Shown here one piece after another: positions 36,122 to 44,199 of a DNA stretch of 64,000 bases (position 1 is the first letter of the stretch; each line of letters begins with the position of its first letter). A program made the translations under genes and the position numbers. The notes beneath the pieces were generated by a model. It did no database searches, had not been told where the DNA came from, and saw only the letters and a list, made by a program, of their open reading frames with translations. Source of the DNA: Prolixibacteraceae bacterium. Lineage in GTDB: Bacteria; Bacteroidota; Bacteroidia; Bacteroidales; Prolixibacteraceae. The DNA lies in NCBI GenBank assembly GCA_028282705.1, contig JANQHI010000084.1, forward strand, positions 59,059 through 123,058. Direction: 5' to 3'.

Positions 36122-36177
36122 AGGGCAGATAGCAACAATAGTTTTGGAAAATGTTCCTTACTTCCAATTTCGGGCTT

Positions 36178-37611
36178 CTAGCTTCTCATCCTGGAATGTA
36201 GCTCTATGGTCCTGATATGGTCCTTATACCAGTTATGCTTATTTTGTTTTTCAATATCAAGGGCAGCATCTGTGTTTCCTTCCCACCTTCTGCACAGATA
36301 AATAGGTTTGTAAATACGCCCAATAGTATATTTCCTGGTAATAGTTAGGGCAACAGCATAGTCTTCTCCATAGCTTACATTGGGGAATTTTACTTCACGA
36401 ATAATAGGTGTGTAAAAAGCCCTTGGTGCACCCAGCCCATTTATGCGTAAAGCATTGTTTGCGCCATTTTCAGGAGTCCATTCAGCATGGGTGATTACCC
36501 CAGGAGGGATTTCTTCTAAATCAAAGTTGGTAATTTGGTAACTGCCAATTACCATGGCACAGTCTTCTGCATAAAAGGTATCAACAATAGCCTGAAGGGT
36601 AGTTTCATCAGCATATAGATCATCACTGTCGAGCTGTACCACAAATTTTCCACAGGCAGGGTGGAAGATGCCCTCATTCCAGCAGCCACCTATCCCCAAA
36701 TCTTTTCTTTCAGGGACAATATGGATGAGCTTTTTTTGTTGGGCATATTCTTTAAGCAGTTCAGTGGTGCCATCAGTTGAATGGTTATCAACCACCAGTA
36801 GGTTAAATGGAAATGTGGTTTGTTGTTTCAGCACTGATCCCACTGCATCTTGTATGGTATTTACCCTGTTTTTTACAGGGATCAACACAGAAGCTTCAAC
36901 AGGGAAATTGTGGTTGTCAAATGCCACTTTTCTAAAACCAGGTTTCAGGAAAGCCCCAATTTCTTTTAGGTGGTGGGTGCATGCCTGCTCCATTTCAACC
37001 TGTATCTTCCTGCCTTCAGCTTTTACATAATCAAATTGTTTTTCACCAGATTGGCGCTTGTCAACCTCCTGGCAGGTAAATAAAAACTCAGGAATCCTGA
37101 TAACCTCCCCCTGGCGTGAAGCCCAAAGCCTTAAGGCATATAACCCTGCATAGTCAAAATCATGCCCTTTAAATGTTTTTAAAACAGAAGTCCTGAATAA
37201 TAATGCAGGTCCAAAATCAAAATCATCCCTAAGGCTTCCTTGTTGATAATCAATAGTAGGGTGAGGCTGCAATAGCCCATTGGTATCTTCATAATAATCA
37301 GCATACACCATGGAGGTCTTTGTATTTCTGGCTACCTGCAACAATTTGTGAAGGGCAAATTGCCCCAGTGTAACCCTTTTTCCCTGAAAAAGGAATAATG
37401 TATAATTGGCTGTGGTATTGCTTGCAATGGTTTTGAGGGTTTTTGTTGAATACAACCCATCAGCAACCAGGCAGGTAGCTCCAGTAAAATGAGTTTGGGA
37501 ATTGCACAAGATAAAAATATTCCCAACTTCTTCCTGTTGCTTTAACTGTCCCATTAAGTTAGCAGTTTCTTCCTGTCCATGATAAGCTATAAAACAATCA
37601 ATTTTATCCAT
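36178..37611 (-). CDS. Family 2 glycosyltransferase, two-part
   Basis: 477 residues. The second half (about 235-440) is a classic GT2 domain: EASVLIPVKNRVNTI start, VVDNHSTDGT, then LDSDDLYAD with the DxD-type metal motif, and CRRWEGNTD near the end. The first half (about 1-200) resembles a second, degenerate GT-A-like part (FLFQGKRVTLG, YADYYED). It overlaps the GH10-like gene by spacing of 1 base (37611/37613), so it is translationally coupled. With that gene, the kinase and the AmpG cluster it fits peptidoglycan or surface glycan metabolism; acceptor unknown. Confidence 0.85.
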   Translation of the reverse strand: MDKIDCFIAYHGQEETANLMGQLKQQEEVGNIFILCNSQTHFTGATCLVADGLYSTKTLKTIASNTTANYTLFLFQGKRVTLGQFALHKLLQVARNTKTSMVYADYYEDTNGLLQPHPTIDYQQGSLRDDFDFGPALLFRTSVLKTFKGHDFDYAGLYALRLWASRQGEVIRIPEFLFTCQEVDKRQSGEKQFDYVKAEGRKIQVEMEQACTHHLKEIGAFLKPGFRKVAFDNHNFPVEASVLIPVKNRVNTIQDAVGSVLKQQTTFPFNLLVVDNHSTDGTTELLKEYAQQKKLIHIVPERKDLGIGGCWNEGIFHPACGKFVVQLDSDDLYADETTLQAIVDTFYAEDCAMVIGSYQITNFDLEEIPPGVITHAEWTPENGANNALRINGLGAPRAFYTPIIREVKFPNVSYGEDYAVALTITRKYTIGRIYKPIYLCRRWEGNTDAALDIEKQNKHNWYKDHIRTIELHSRMRS

Positions 37612-37612
37612 G

Positions 37613-39139
37613 TTATAATTTTAAAATGATGGGTGGGGTGGTTTCACTTTCAACATTTAACCTGTTCAAAGTTGAGACCCTGACCTCATATTCTTTCTTT
37701 TTCTTGTTTTCCCTTTTAAATTTTAATTGGGTTGATGAGGTAATGGTATAAATTGCAGATGGGGTCTCAGGGTTAAAGGGTGTTCCACGCTCAGTTTTAT
37801 AAACAATAAACCTATTCTGCCTTGGCATATTTATGGTTGGTTGGACTTTTTCCCATTTTACCTTTTTCCCAACCCTTTTAACAATGGCAGGGGTAGGTGG
37901 TTTTTTTGTTGGCAGATAGTCCATTGCAGGGATAATGGAATGGTAGGGGTAAAGTTGGTTTTGTAAGCTATCCTGAAACCCAAGCAAATCACGTTTTAAA
38001 TGGTTTACACTGTAAAATGCACTACCTGAAATGGCTGGGATTGAACGTGTAGCTAATACCTGGTTAGGCATGTGGCTGGGGGTTGCCCAATCTTTTATTG
38101 TTGAGTTTTTATCAACCTTATATAACCCATGCCCAATATATAGGTGCCTACCTGAATTATTTTCAGCCCACCAGTTTGCCAATGCCATAAAATCCACTGC
38201 TGGGTGCCCAATCCTCCAGTACAATTGGGGCACTATATAGTCAATCCAACCCTCTTGCAGCCACTTTAAAATATCAGCATACAGGTGGTCATAGTTGGTC
38301 AAACCTCCATTGGTTTCTGATCCTGCCTGGTCCTCTTTTTTATTCCTCCATACCCCAAAAGGGCTGATGCCAAATTTCACCCATGGTTTTACTGACTTTA
38401 TGGAATCATATAACATGCTCACTATCCGGTCTACATTCTGCCTGCGCCAATCTCCTTTTTCTTCCTGGGAAAAACCTGTACCATATTGTTTGAATGATGT
38501 TGTATCAGGAAATTCTTCTTTGGTAGGGTAGGGGTAAAAATAATCATCAAAATGGATGGCATCAATATCATACCTTTTTACAATGTCAGTGGCCACATGG
38601 GTAACAAACTGGCGCACCTCAGGAAAGGCAGGGTCAAAATAGAGTTTGTCCCCATATTTTACAACCCATTCAGGATGGGCAAAGGCTATATGGTTTCCTG
38701 CTATAGGTTTTTCAGCTTGTTGTGCAACCCTGTATGGGTTTAGCCAGGCATGGAACTCCATTCCCCGTTTATGGCTTTCTTCAACCCAAAACTGAAGAGG
38801 GTCATAATGGGGTGATGGCTCTCTGCCTGGAGTGCCTGTCAGGTATTTTGACCAGGGCTCAATAACAGAAGGGTAAAATGCGTCAGCCTCAGGACGAATT
38901 TGCACAATTACTGCATTCATTTTTAATTGTTGAAGTAAATCCAGTATCCTTACCACCTCCTTTTTTTGTTGCCTGGTTTTCAACCCGGGTTTTGATGGCC
39001 AGTCAATGTTAGCCACTGTAGCTACCCACACCCCTCTGAATTCATGTTTTGGCAAAGGTTGCCCCAAGGCCATAGGTGAAGAAATTAGGAGAGCTGCAAA
39101 AAAGAAATATGTTATAAGGCTATTTTTATAATCAAGCAT
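37613..39139 (-). CDS. Secreted GH10-like (DUF187/YngK) glycoside hydrolase
   Basis: About 508 residues from MLDYKN at 39139, with a signal peptide (about 1-24, ALLISSPMALG). The glycosylhydrolase-like domain starts HEFRGVWVATVANIDWPS, contains VIQIRPEADAFYPS, HAWLNPYR and AIHFDDYFYPYP (about 190-200) with the acid pair typical of the family, and SPFGVWRNK. A C-terminal fibronectin-like part follows. Bacteroidota homologues are predicted to cleave MurNAc-containing or uronic glycans. Coupled to the GT gene. Confidence 0.85.
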   Translation of the reverse strand: MLDYKNSLITYFFFAALLISSPMALGQPLPKHEFRGVWVATVANIDWPSKPGLKTRQQKKEVVRILDLLQQLKMNAVIVQIRPEADAFYPSVIEPWSKYLTGTPGREPSPHYDPLQFWVEESHKRGMEFHAWLNPYRVAQQAEKPIAGNHIAFAHPEWVVKYGDKLYFDPAFPEVRQFVTHVATDIVKRYDIDAIHFDDYFYPYPTKEEFPDTTSFKQYGTGFSQEEKGDWRRQNVDRIVSMLYDSIKSVKPWVKFGISPFGVWRNKKEDQAGSETNGGLTNYDHLYADILKWLQEGWIDYIVPQLYWRIGHPAVDFMALANWWAENNSGRHLYIGHGLYKVDKNSTIKDWATPSHMPNQVLATRSIPAISGSAFYSVNHLKRDLLGFQDSLQNQLYPYHSIIPAMDYLPTKKPPTPAIVKRVGKKVKWEKVQPTINMPRQNRFIVYKTERGTPFNPETPSAIYTITSSTQLKFKRENKKKKEYEVRVSTLNRLNVESETTPPIILKL

Positions 39140-39227
39140 ACAGGTATCTTCAATCAATAATATCAAATATAAAAAATATCAGCCACCAAGGAGGTACACC
39201 CAATGGCAAGTTTATTATTTTTGTTTT

Positions 39228-40064
39228 ATGAGGCTTATTGCAGATAGTGGTTCTTCAAATACCAGTTGGGTTGTGTTAAGTCAAACCCAAGAACCATTCA
39301 GGTTTTATTCTGAAGGGGTTAACCCTGTCCTTATGGATGCAGGAGAGATTTATAAAAAGCTTTTTCTTCCTTTTCAGGAGATTGAAACTAATAGCATCTT
39401 TGAAGTGCATTTTTATGGTGCAGGCATTATAAATGATGACAAAAAGAAAGTAGTAAGCCAAGCCCTTACCCGTTTTTTCCCACAGGCTGAAATGAATATT
39501 GAAAGTGACCTGCTGGCAGCTGCCAGGGCAGGGCTGGGGAATAAAGAAGGTATTGCCTGTATTTTGGGTACTGGGGCTAATTCATGCCTTTATGATGGAG
39601 AAAAAATAGTGGAGCATATCTCTCCACTGGGATATATACTGGGAGATGAAGGAAGTGGAGCAGTAATGGGCAGGAAGCTGGTTGGTGATTATCTTAAAAA
39701 TGTTATGCCAACTGAATTAAAGGTTAAGTTTAGGGAGAAATATCCTTATTCGGCAGCAGAATACATAGATGAAGTATATAGAGGGAGCATGCCCAATAAA
39801 TTTTTAGCTGGCCTTTCTGAATTCCTTTGGGAAAATATTGAAACTGGTTACTGTTCTCAATTTATATATGATGAGTTTGATGCATTTGTAAGAAGGAATA
39901 TCATGGGGTATACTGATTATACTTCCCAGACCATTTCATTTGTTGGCTCCATAGCATTCTATTTTAAGAAAATATTAATGGAAGTTTTAGCCAACCATCA
40001 GTTAATGACAGGGGAGATTATTAAAGACCCCATTGGTAAACTGGTTGATTTTCACATGTTTTAG
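39228..40064 (+). CDS. BadF-type N-acetylglucosamine/anhydro-sugar kinase
   Basis: 278 residues. Phosphate/ribose motifs of the actin-like ATPase fold: DSGSSNTSW (about 6-14), LGTGANSCLY, YILGDEGSGAVMGRKL (about 138-152). Close to the N-acetylglucosamine kinase family used for peptidoglycan sugar salvage; MurNAc, GlcNAc or anhydro-MurNAc are all possible. It is transcribed divergently from the GH/GT unit, 88 bp away, and so belongs with the AmpG-SpoIID-DUF4922 genes at the other end of the window as a salvage set. Cytoplasmic. A TATTTTTG box at 39216 immediately before the ATG suggests a very short leader. Confidence 0.88.
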   Translation: MRLIADSGSSNTSWVVLSQTQEPFRFYSEGVNPVLMDAGEIYKKLFLPFQEIETNSIFEVHFYGAGIINDDKKKVVSQALTRFFPQAEMNIESDLLAAARAGLGNKEGIACILGTGANSCLYDGEKIVEHISPLGYILGDEGSGAVMGRKLVGDYLKNVMPTELKVKFREKYPYSAAEYIDEVYRGSMPNKFLAGLSEFLWENIETGYCSQFIYDEFDAFVRRNIMGYTDYTSQTISFVGSIAFYFKKILMEVLANHQLMTGEIIKDPIGKLVDFHMF

Positions 40065-40370
40065 CCATTTTATGATAAAGATTTTTTTGTTCAATTAAAA
40101 CTATCCTTCTTATAATTTGGATGTCTGGTGTTTCGTTTTTTTACTTATATTTGCCCTTGAAAAAGAGTAAGCTGTTAGGATGAGTCTATTCTTTAATTAG
40201 AAAGCAAAGATATTCAAAGATAATTTTAAGCCGGAAGCTCATTTACTTCAGAGCTGATGGTTTATTAGGTTTAGTTGGTTTAGGTTAGTTCCGGTTTTTA
40301 ACCGGCAAAAAGGCTGTCAGAGGGCAGCCTTTTCTTTTGGGGTATATTTATGGGATAAACAGTAATTTTC
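40065..40370. other. Intergenic gap with a terminator
   Basis: About 305 bases with no gene. Near the end, AAGGCTG and CAGCCTT (40310-40331) pair as a terminator for the kinase gene. The bases from 40371 belong to the duplicated segment next to ATPase 2. Confidence 0.5.
40310..40331 (+). terminator. Rho-independent terminator after the kinase gene
   Basis: AAGGCTG / CAGCCTT arms with a short loop TCAGAGGG, followed by TTTTCTTTTGG. It is 246 bp after the kinase stop. Confidence 0.55.
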
Positions 40371-40556
40371 AAATAAAAAGGGCTGCTGATATAGCAACCC
40401 CTTCAATGGTAAGTGGTATCATAATTTAAAACTTCACAAGCATTTCATAATTAACAGGGACAGCCTTTGCCTGGCTGCCATTTTTCCATGCCATCAACTA
40501 TTGCATAGGCTTCTTTTGCTGCCATTTCATTTAATTTTTTAATAGAGCCATCAGTA
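40371..40556. repeat. Left direct repeat flanking ATPase 2 (copy of the BlaR1 gene end)
   Basis: Identical to 42123-42218 for the first 96 bases, then nearly identical with an 11-base and an about 20-base deletion relative to the right copy. It contains the terminator hairpin (GGGCTGCT..AGCAACCC) and a decayed copy of the last codons of the BlaR1/TonB gene (DGMEKWQPGK legible on the minus strand). A fresh duplicate that has since decayed is the simplest reading. Confidence 0.75.
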
Positions 40557-40600
40557 ATAACTTTTATGACTTTGTGAAAATTGGCAATAAATTTTTCAGC
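40430..40600 (-). pseudogene. Decayed 3' fragment of the BlaR1/TonB gene
   Basis: Within the left direct repeat, the minus strand reads DGSIKKLNEMAAKEAYAIV then DGMEKWQPGK and a premature GCPC stop. The intact gene (42178-43809) has the same stretch plus QRGKAVPVNYEMLVKF. An 11-base deletion explains the shift. There is no start or upstream part; it is a by-product of the duplication. Confidence 0.7.
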
Positions 40601-40690
40601 TTGGCTTTATGTAGTGTATTATAGTGCAGTAAAGCCAATCCTGCAAAATGATTTGGCTTTATCTGCCTATTTTTGTATATTTAAAGCCAG
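40601..40690 (+). promoter_or_regulatory. Duplicated inverted-repeat operator of ATPase 2
   Basis: TTGGCTTTA (40601-40609) and TAAAGCCAA (40630-40638) form a dyad with 20 bases between; the same dyad recurs at 40653-40661 and 40682-40689. The two dyads are 52 bp apart, five helical turns. A TATTTTTG promoter box (about 40668-40675) sits inside the second dyad, and the ATPase ATG follows at 40707. Binding by the ATPase itself, or by another repressor, would block the promoter. Confidence 0.65.
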
Positions 40691-40706
40691 ATCAAATCAT
40701 TTTAAA

Positions 40707-42128
40707 ATGCAAAAATTATCAGGAAGGTATAATGAAATAGAATTACTGGAATCCATTTTCAACTCGGGAAAATCTGAGTTTGTGGCTCTTTATGGAAGAA
40801 GGAGGATTGGAAAAACTTTCCTCATTAGGAGTGTGTTTAAAAAAAGATTTAGTTTTCAGGTAACAGGCGTAGCCAATGCCACGTTAAACCAGCAATTGGT
40901 TAATTTTCATAACCAACTTTTGAAATGTGAACCTGCAACTGAAAGCCCAATTCCCAAAAACTGGATGGAAGCATTCAACTTGCTTTCAATATACCTTGAA
41001 AAATCAAAGGTAAAGAGGAAAGTTATTTTTATTGATGAACTCCCATGGTTTGACACTCCAAACTCAAAATTTATTCAGGCATTGGAATATTTCTGGAATA
41101 GTTGGGCATCAGCACGCGATGATGTATTGTTGATAGCCTGTGGGTCGGCTACTTCATGGATAATTAATAAGCTTATAAATAGTAAAGGAGGGTTACATAA
41201 CAGGGTAACCAGGAGAATGAGGCTTGAGCCATTTACCCTAAAAGAATGTGAAGCATTTTTAAAATCAAAAAATGTAGCATTAGATAAATACCAAATTGTG
41301 CAATTGTATATGGCATTTGGAGGTGTACCATTCTATTGGGAAGATGTTCAAAGAGGGGAAAGCGCAATGCAGGCAATTGACAGGGCTTGTTTTAGCGAAA
41401 ATGGTTTTTTGAAAAATGAATTTTATAACCTGTTTCGGTCATTATTCTATAAACCTGAGAAATACCTTAAAATAATTCAGGCAATTGCAACAAAATCTTC
41501 TGGGTTAACACGTGATGAGATTATAAAACAGTCAGGATTGCCTAATGCTGGAAGTACAACCAGGGTACTTGCAGAATTGGAAGAAAGTGGTTTTATTAAA
41601 AGGTACACCCCATTTGGGAAGCTTATCAGGAATAGTGTTTATCAATTGGTGGATTTTTATTCCCATTTTTATTTAAAATTTATTGGAAGCAGCAATATGA
41701 AATTAGGCACTGATTGGGTCAGTAAAATAGATACTCCTGCTTACAGGGCTTGGAGTGGCTATGCTTTTGAGTTGGTTTGCCTGAATCATTTACAGCAATT
41801 AAAAATGGCTCTAGGAATAAGTGGTGTATACACTGAAGCTTCATCATGGAGGGCTACAAATAGAATTTCAGGGGCACAGGTTGACCTTGTCATAGACAGG
41901 AGGGATCAGGTTATTAACCTTTGTGAGTCCAAATTTTCCATAAACTCTTTTACAATATCAAAAAAATATGCAGCAGAATTAAGAAATAAAATTGGAGTTT
42001 TTAAGGCAGAATCCAATACAAGAAAGTCAGTGTTCCTTACCATGATAACAACTTTTGGGGTGAATCAAAATGAGCATTCTATTGGGTTAGTTCAAAACGA
42101 GATAATGTTAGAGGATTTATTTAAATAA
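40707..42128 (+). CDS. ATPase 2: AAA ATPase with PD-(D/E)XK-like C-terminus
   Basis: 473 residues from MQKLSGRYNE at 40707; the frame opens earlier but the upstream codons overlap repeats. Seen: Walker A GRRRIGKT (about 30-37), Walker B KVIFIDELPWFD, a winged-helix-like DEIIKQSGLPNAGSTTRVLAELEE, and at the C-terminus AQVDLVIDRRD..LCESKFS, the D...ExK core of a PD-(D/E)XK nuclease. COG1672/DUF234-type. It lies between long direct repeats. The last codons AAA TAA coincide with the start of the right repeat copy. Confidence 0.88.
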   Translation: MQKLSGRYNEIELLESIFNSGKSEFVALYGRRRIGKTFLIRSVFKKRFSFQVTGVANATLNQQLVNFHNQLLKCEPATESPIPKNWMEAFNLLSIYLEKSKVKRKVIFIDELPWFDTPNSKFIQALEYFWNSWASARDDVLLIACGSATSWIINKLINSKGGLHNRVTRRMRLEPFTLKECEAFLKSKNVALDKYQIVQLYMAFGGVPFYWEDVQRGESAMQAIDRACFSENGFLKNEFYNLFRSLFYKPEKYLKIIQAIATKSSGLTRDEIIKQSGLPNAGSTTRVLAELEESGFIKRYTPFGKLIRNSVYQLVDFYSHFYLKFIGSSNMKLGTDWVSKIDTPAYRAWSGYAFELVCLNHLQQLKMALGISGVYTEASSWRATNRISGAQVDLVIDRRDQVINLCESKFSINSFTISKKYAAELRNKIGVFKAESNTRKSVFLTMITTFGVNQNEHSIGLVQNEIMLEDLFK

Positions 42129-42338
42129 AAAGGGCTGCTGATATAGCAACCCCTTCAATGGTAAGTGGTATCATAATTTAAAACTTCACAAGCATTTCAT
42201 AATTAACAGGGACAGCCTTCCCTCTTTGTTTGCCTGGCTGCCATTTTTCCATGCCATCAACTATTGCATAGGCTGCTTTTGCTGCCATTTCATTTGATTT
42301 TTTCAGTACATTGATATTCTTTACTGAGCCATCAGTAC
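42123..42338. repeat. Right direct repeat flanking ATPase 2
   Basis: Matches 40371-40556. It is the original 3' end of the BlaR1/TonB gene plus its terminator. The repeat begins inside the stop codon of the ATPase gene, so the inserted unit appears to end exactly at the ATPase stop. Confidence 0.75.
42132..42153 (-). terminator. Terminator of the BlaR1/TonB gene
   Basis: On the minus strand GGGTTGCT and AGCAGCCC pair around ATATC, followed by TTTTTATTT. It lies 25 bp after the stop. A copy exists at about 40380-40401 in the left repeat. Confidence 0.65.
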
Positions 42339-43809
42339 CTACCGTAAAACCAATATAAGCTTTTCCTTCCACCTTTTTAGCCTTGGCATATTTGACTGAC
42401 ATTTTCTTTACATATTTAGCCATAGCATGTATACCTCCTGGATAAGCAGGCATTTCTTCAACAATATAAAATTCTTCTTTAGCTTTTTTAGCCTTTTCAA
42501 CTTTTTTGGCATCCAAAGCTTTCTCTGCCTTTTTTGCTTTTGGTGGGGCTGGAGGAGGAGGAGGTGGTGGAGGGGAGTTGAGTATTTTATCTATGTCTTC
42601 AATCTCTACAACCCCATTTTTAAGGACAAACTTGGTTTTATAAGCACCTTCTGTTTTTTTGCCTTCAGTGATTTTTGCAACAGCTTTCACAGCTGTTACT
42701 TTTCCTACATAAGAAACAACAATGTGGTCATCCTCAGAAGCGGCAAATTTAAACAAACCATCTTTGTTTGAAACAGTACCATTGGTTGTCCCCTTTATAA
42801 TTACAGAGGCTCCAGGCAGTGCATTCCCCTTCTCGTCAAATACTTTTCCCACTAGTTTTATAATCTTGTCACCTGCCAATTCCCTTAAAGACACATCATT
42901 AGTGGTAATGTCAATTGACTTGGCGCGGTAACTGGGCTCTGCAAAAGCCATGAGCAACAGGGCTATTGCAGGTAGTACAAAGCCTAATTTTAGTGCCCGG
43001 ATTTTTGGTGTTTTTTGTTTCGTCATCATTTTTAATCGATTTGTGTTAAGGGCAAAATTCAGGTTATTGGTAACCCCAATTATTTGCATGCCCATTAACT
43101 GGTTAATTAATAAAGCCTGGTATTTGCCAACACTGTGCCCCCGGGAAATAACGCCAGCATCAGCAAGGAACTCATGGTTTTGTTTTATGGAGCGCTCAAA
43201 TAGCCAAATAAATGGGTTAAACCAAAAAACAACAGTGAAGAGTTCTATAATTAGCAGGTCAAACCAATGATTCTCACGAATGTGCACTTTCTCGTGAGCC
43301 AGGATTTCATGGAGTTCTTCCTGTTTATGAAATTTAGGGTTGATAAAAACAACATTAAAAAATGAAAAGGGAGGCCCATACCTTTCATTTTCCAGGATTT
43401 TTAAGCCACCATCTTTTTGTGGTTTGTGTTTAATAACCAGGAAAACCAGGATAGCACACTGGGCCAATAACCTGAACAGGAAAATAGATACTCCTGTAAA
43501 ATAAATTATTGTTAGTGCCTGAAGCCAGGTGATCTGAGGTATGCTGGCTTCATTACCACTGAATGATAGCTGGATACTTTTAAAGGAACTGTTGACCACA
43601 GTCCAAATATCATTGTTTTTGGCTGGGTCAATAATTACTTCATACTGGTATGGGAACAATGGCATCAGTGCAGAAACTATAAGGGCTACCAGCAGGTACA
43701 CCCTGTTTGTTTTGTGAAATGTTTCTTTGCGCAGGAATGCCCAATAAATTATGTAAAGGATGGCAATCCCTGATGATGCCTTGATCAAATAATATAATAG
43801 GTTTTCCAT
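42178..43809 (-). CDS. BlaR1-type M56 metallopeptidase with TonB-like C-terminus
   Basis: 543 residues. N-terminal membrane helices and the M56 motif LAHEKVHIRE (HExxH, about 172-176) define the BlaR1/MecR1-type integral membrane protease that senses a signal and relieves BlaI repression. Past the protease (about 285-300) comes a carboxypeptidase-regulatory-like beta-sandwich (GKVFDEKGNALPGASV, GTVSNKDGLFKF), a Pro/Ala/Lys-rich linker (PPPPPPPPAPP), and a TonB C-terminal-like domain (IGFTVGTDGSVKNINV, DGMEKWQPGK, ending VNYEMLVKF). The gene is 2 bp after the BlaI gene stop. Fusion of signal protease and TonB end is notable. Confidence 0.88.
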   Translation of the reverse strand: MENLLYYLIKASSGIAILYIIYWAFLRKETFHKTNRVYLLVALIVSALMPLFPYQYEVIIDPAKNNDIWTVVNSSFKSIQLSFSGNEASIPQITWLQALTIIYFTGVSIFLFRLLAQCAILVFLVIKHKPQKDGGLKILENERYGPPFSFFNVVFINPKFHKQEELHEILAHEKVHIRENHWFDLLIIELFTVVFWFNPFIWLFERSIKQNHEFLADAGVISRGHSVGKYQALLINQLMGMQIIGVTNNLNFALNTNRLKMMTKQKTPKIRALKLGFVLPAIALLLMAFAEPSYRAKSIDITTNDVSLRELAGDKIIKLVGKVFDEKGNALPGASVIIKGTTNGTVSNKDGLFKFAASEDDHIVVSYVGKVTAVKAVAKITEGKKTEGAYKTKFVLKNGVVEIEDIDKILNSPPPPPPPPAPPKAKKAEKALDAKKVEKAKKAKEEFYIVEEMPAYPGGIHAMAKYVKKMSVKYAKAKKVEGKAYIGFTVGTDGSVKNINVLKKSNEMAAKAAYAIVDGMEKWQPGKQRGKAVPVNYEMLVKF

Positions 43810-43811
43810 GG

Positions 43812-44189
43812 CTAACTTTCTTTTTCTTTTTTGATTTCTTTTTCTGACTGCTTTAACATTTCTTCCAATTCTTTAATACTGATATTATTCTCTTTGGCAA
43901 AAAATGTGGCCATTCGTGGGAATGACCCATTGAAGTAGTTTTTTACAAGTGTGGATATCTGGTAACGTGCATAATCCTTTTTGCTGATGGTGGGTGAAAA
44001 AAGGTGGGTGTTACCAATGCTCCTGTGTGATACAAACCCTTTCTTTTCCAATACTTTTAAAACTGTTGCCACTGTAGTGTAGGCAGGTTTTGAATCCTCA
44101 AACCCTTCAACCACATCTTTAACAATAGCCTCTCTTAGTTTCCAGAGAATCTGCATAATTTGTTCTTCTGCTTTAGTTAGCTGTTTCAT
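43812..44189 (-). CDS. BlaI/MecI-type repressor
   Basis: 125 residues. N-terminal winged helix with QLTKAEEQIMQILWKLREAIVKDVVE, TVATVLKVLEKKGFVSHRS and a C-terminal helical dimerisation tail (MLKQSEKEIKKEKES). BlaI-type repressors are cleaved or displaced by their BlaR1 partner. It lies between the TlpA gene (11 bp upstream) and the BlaR1/TonB gene (2 bp downstream), all on the minus strand. Its likely operators are at 45680-45695 and 45734-45749, upstream of the TlpA gene at the head of the operon. Confidence 0.9.
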   Translation of the reverse strand: MKQLTKAEEQIMQILWKLREAIVKDVVEGFEDSKPAYTTVATVLKVLEKKGFVSHRSIGNTHLFSPTISKKDYARYQISTLVKNYFNGSFPRMATFFAKENNISIKELEEMLKQSEKEIKKEKES

Positions 44190-44199
44190 AATCTTGAAC

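Noticed and set aside
40581..40706. Longer N-terminus of ATPase 2 starting at 40581
   Set aside because: The 42 extra codons run through the operator dyads and promoter and show no family similarity; MQKLSGRYNE is the usual family start.
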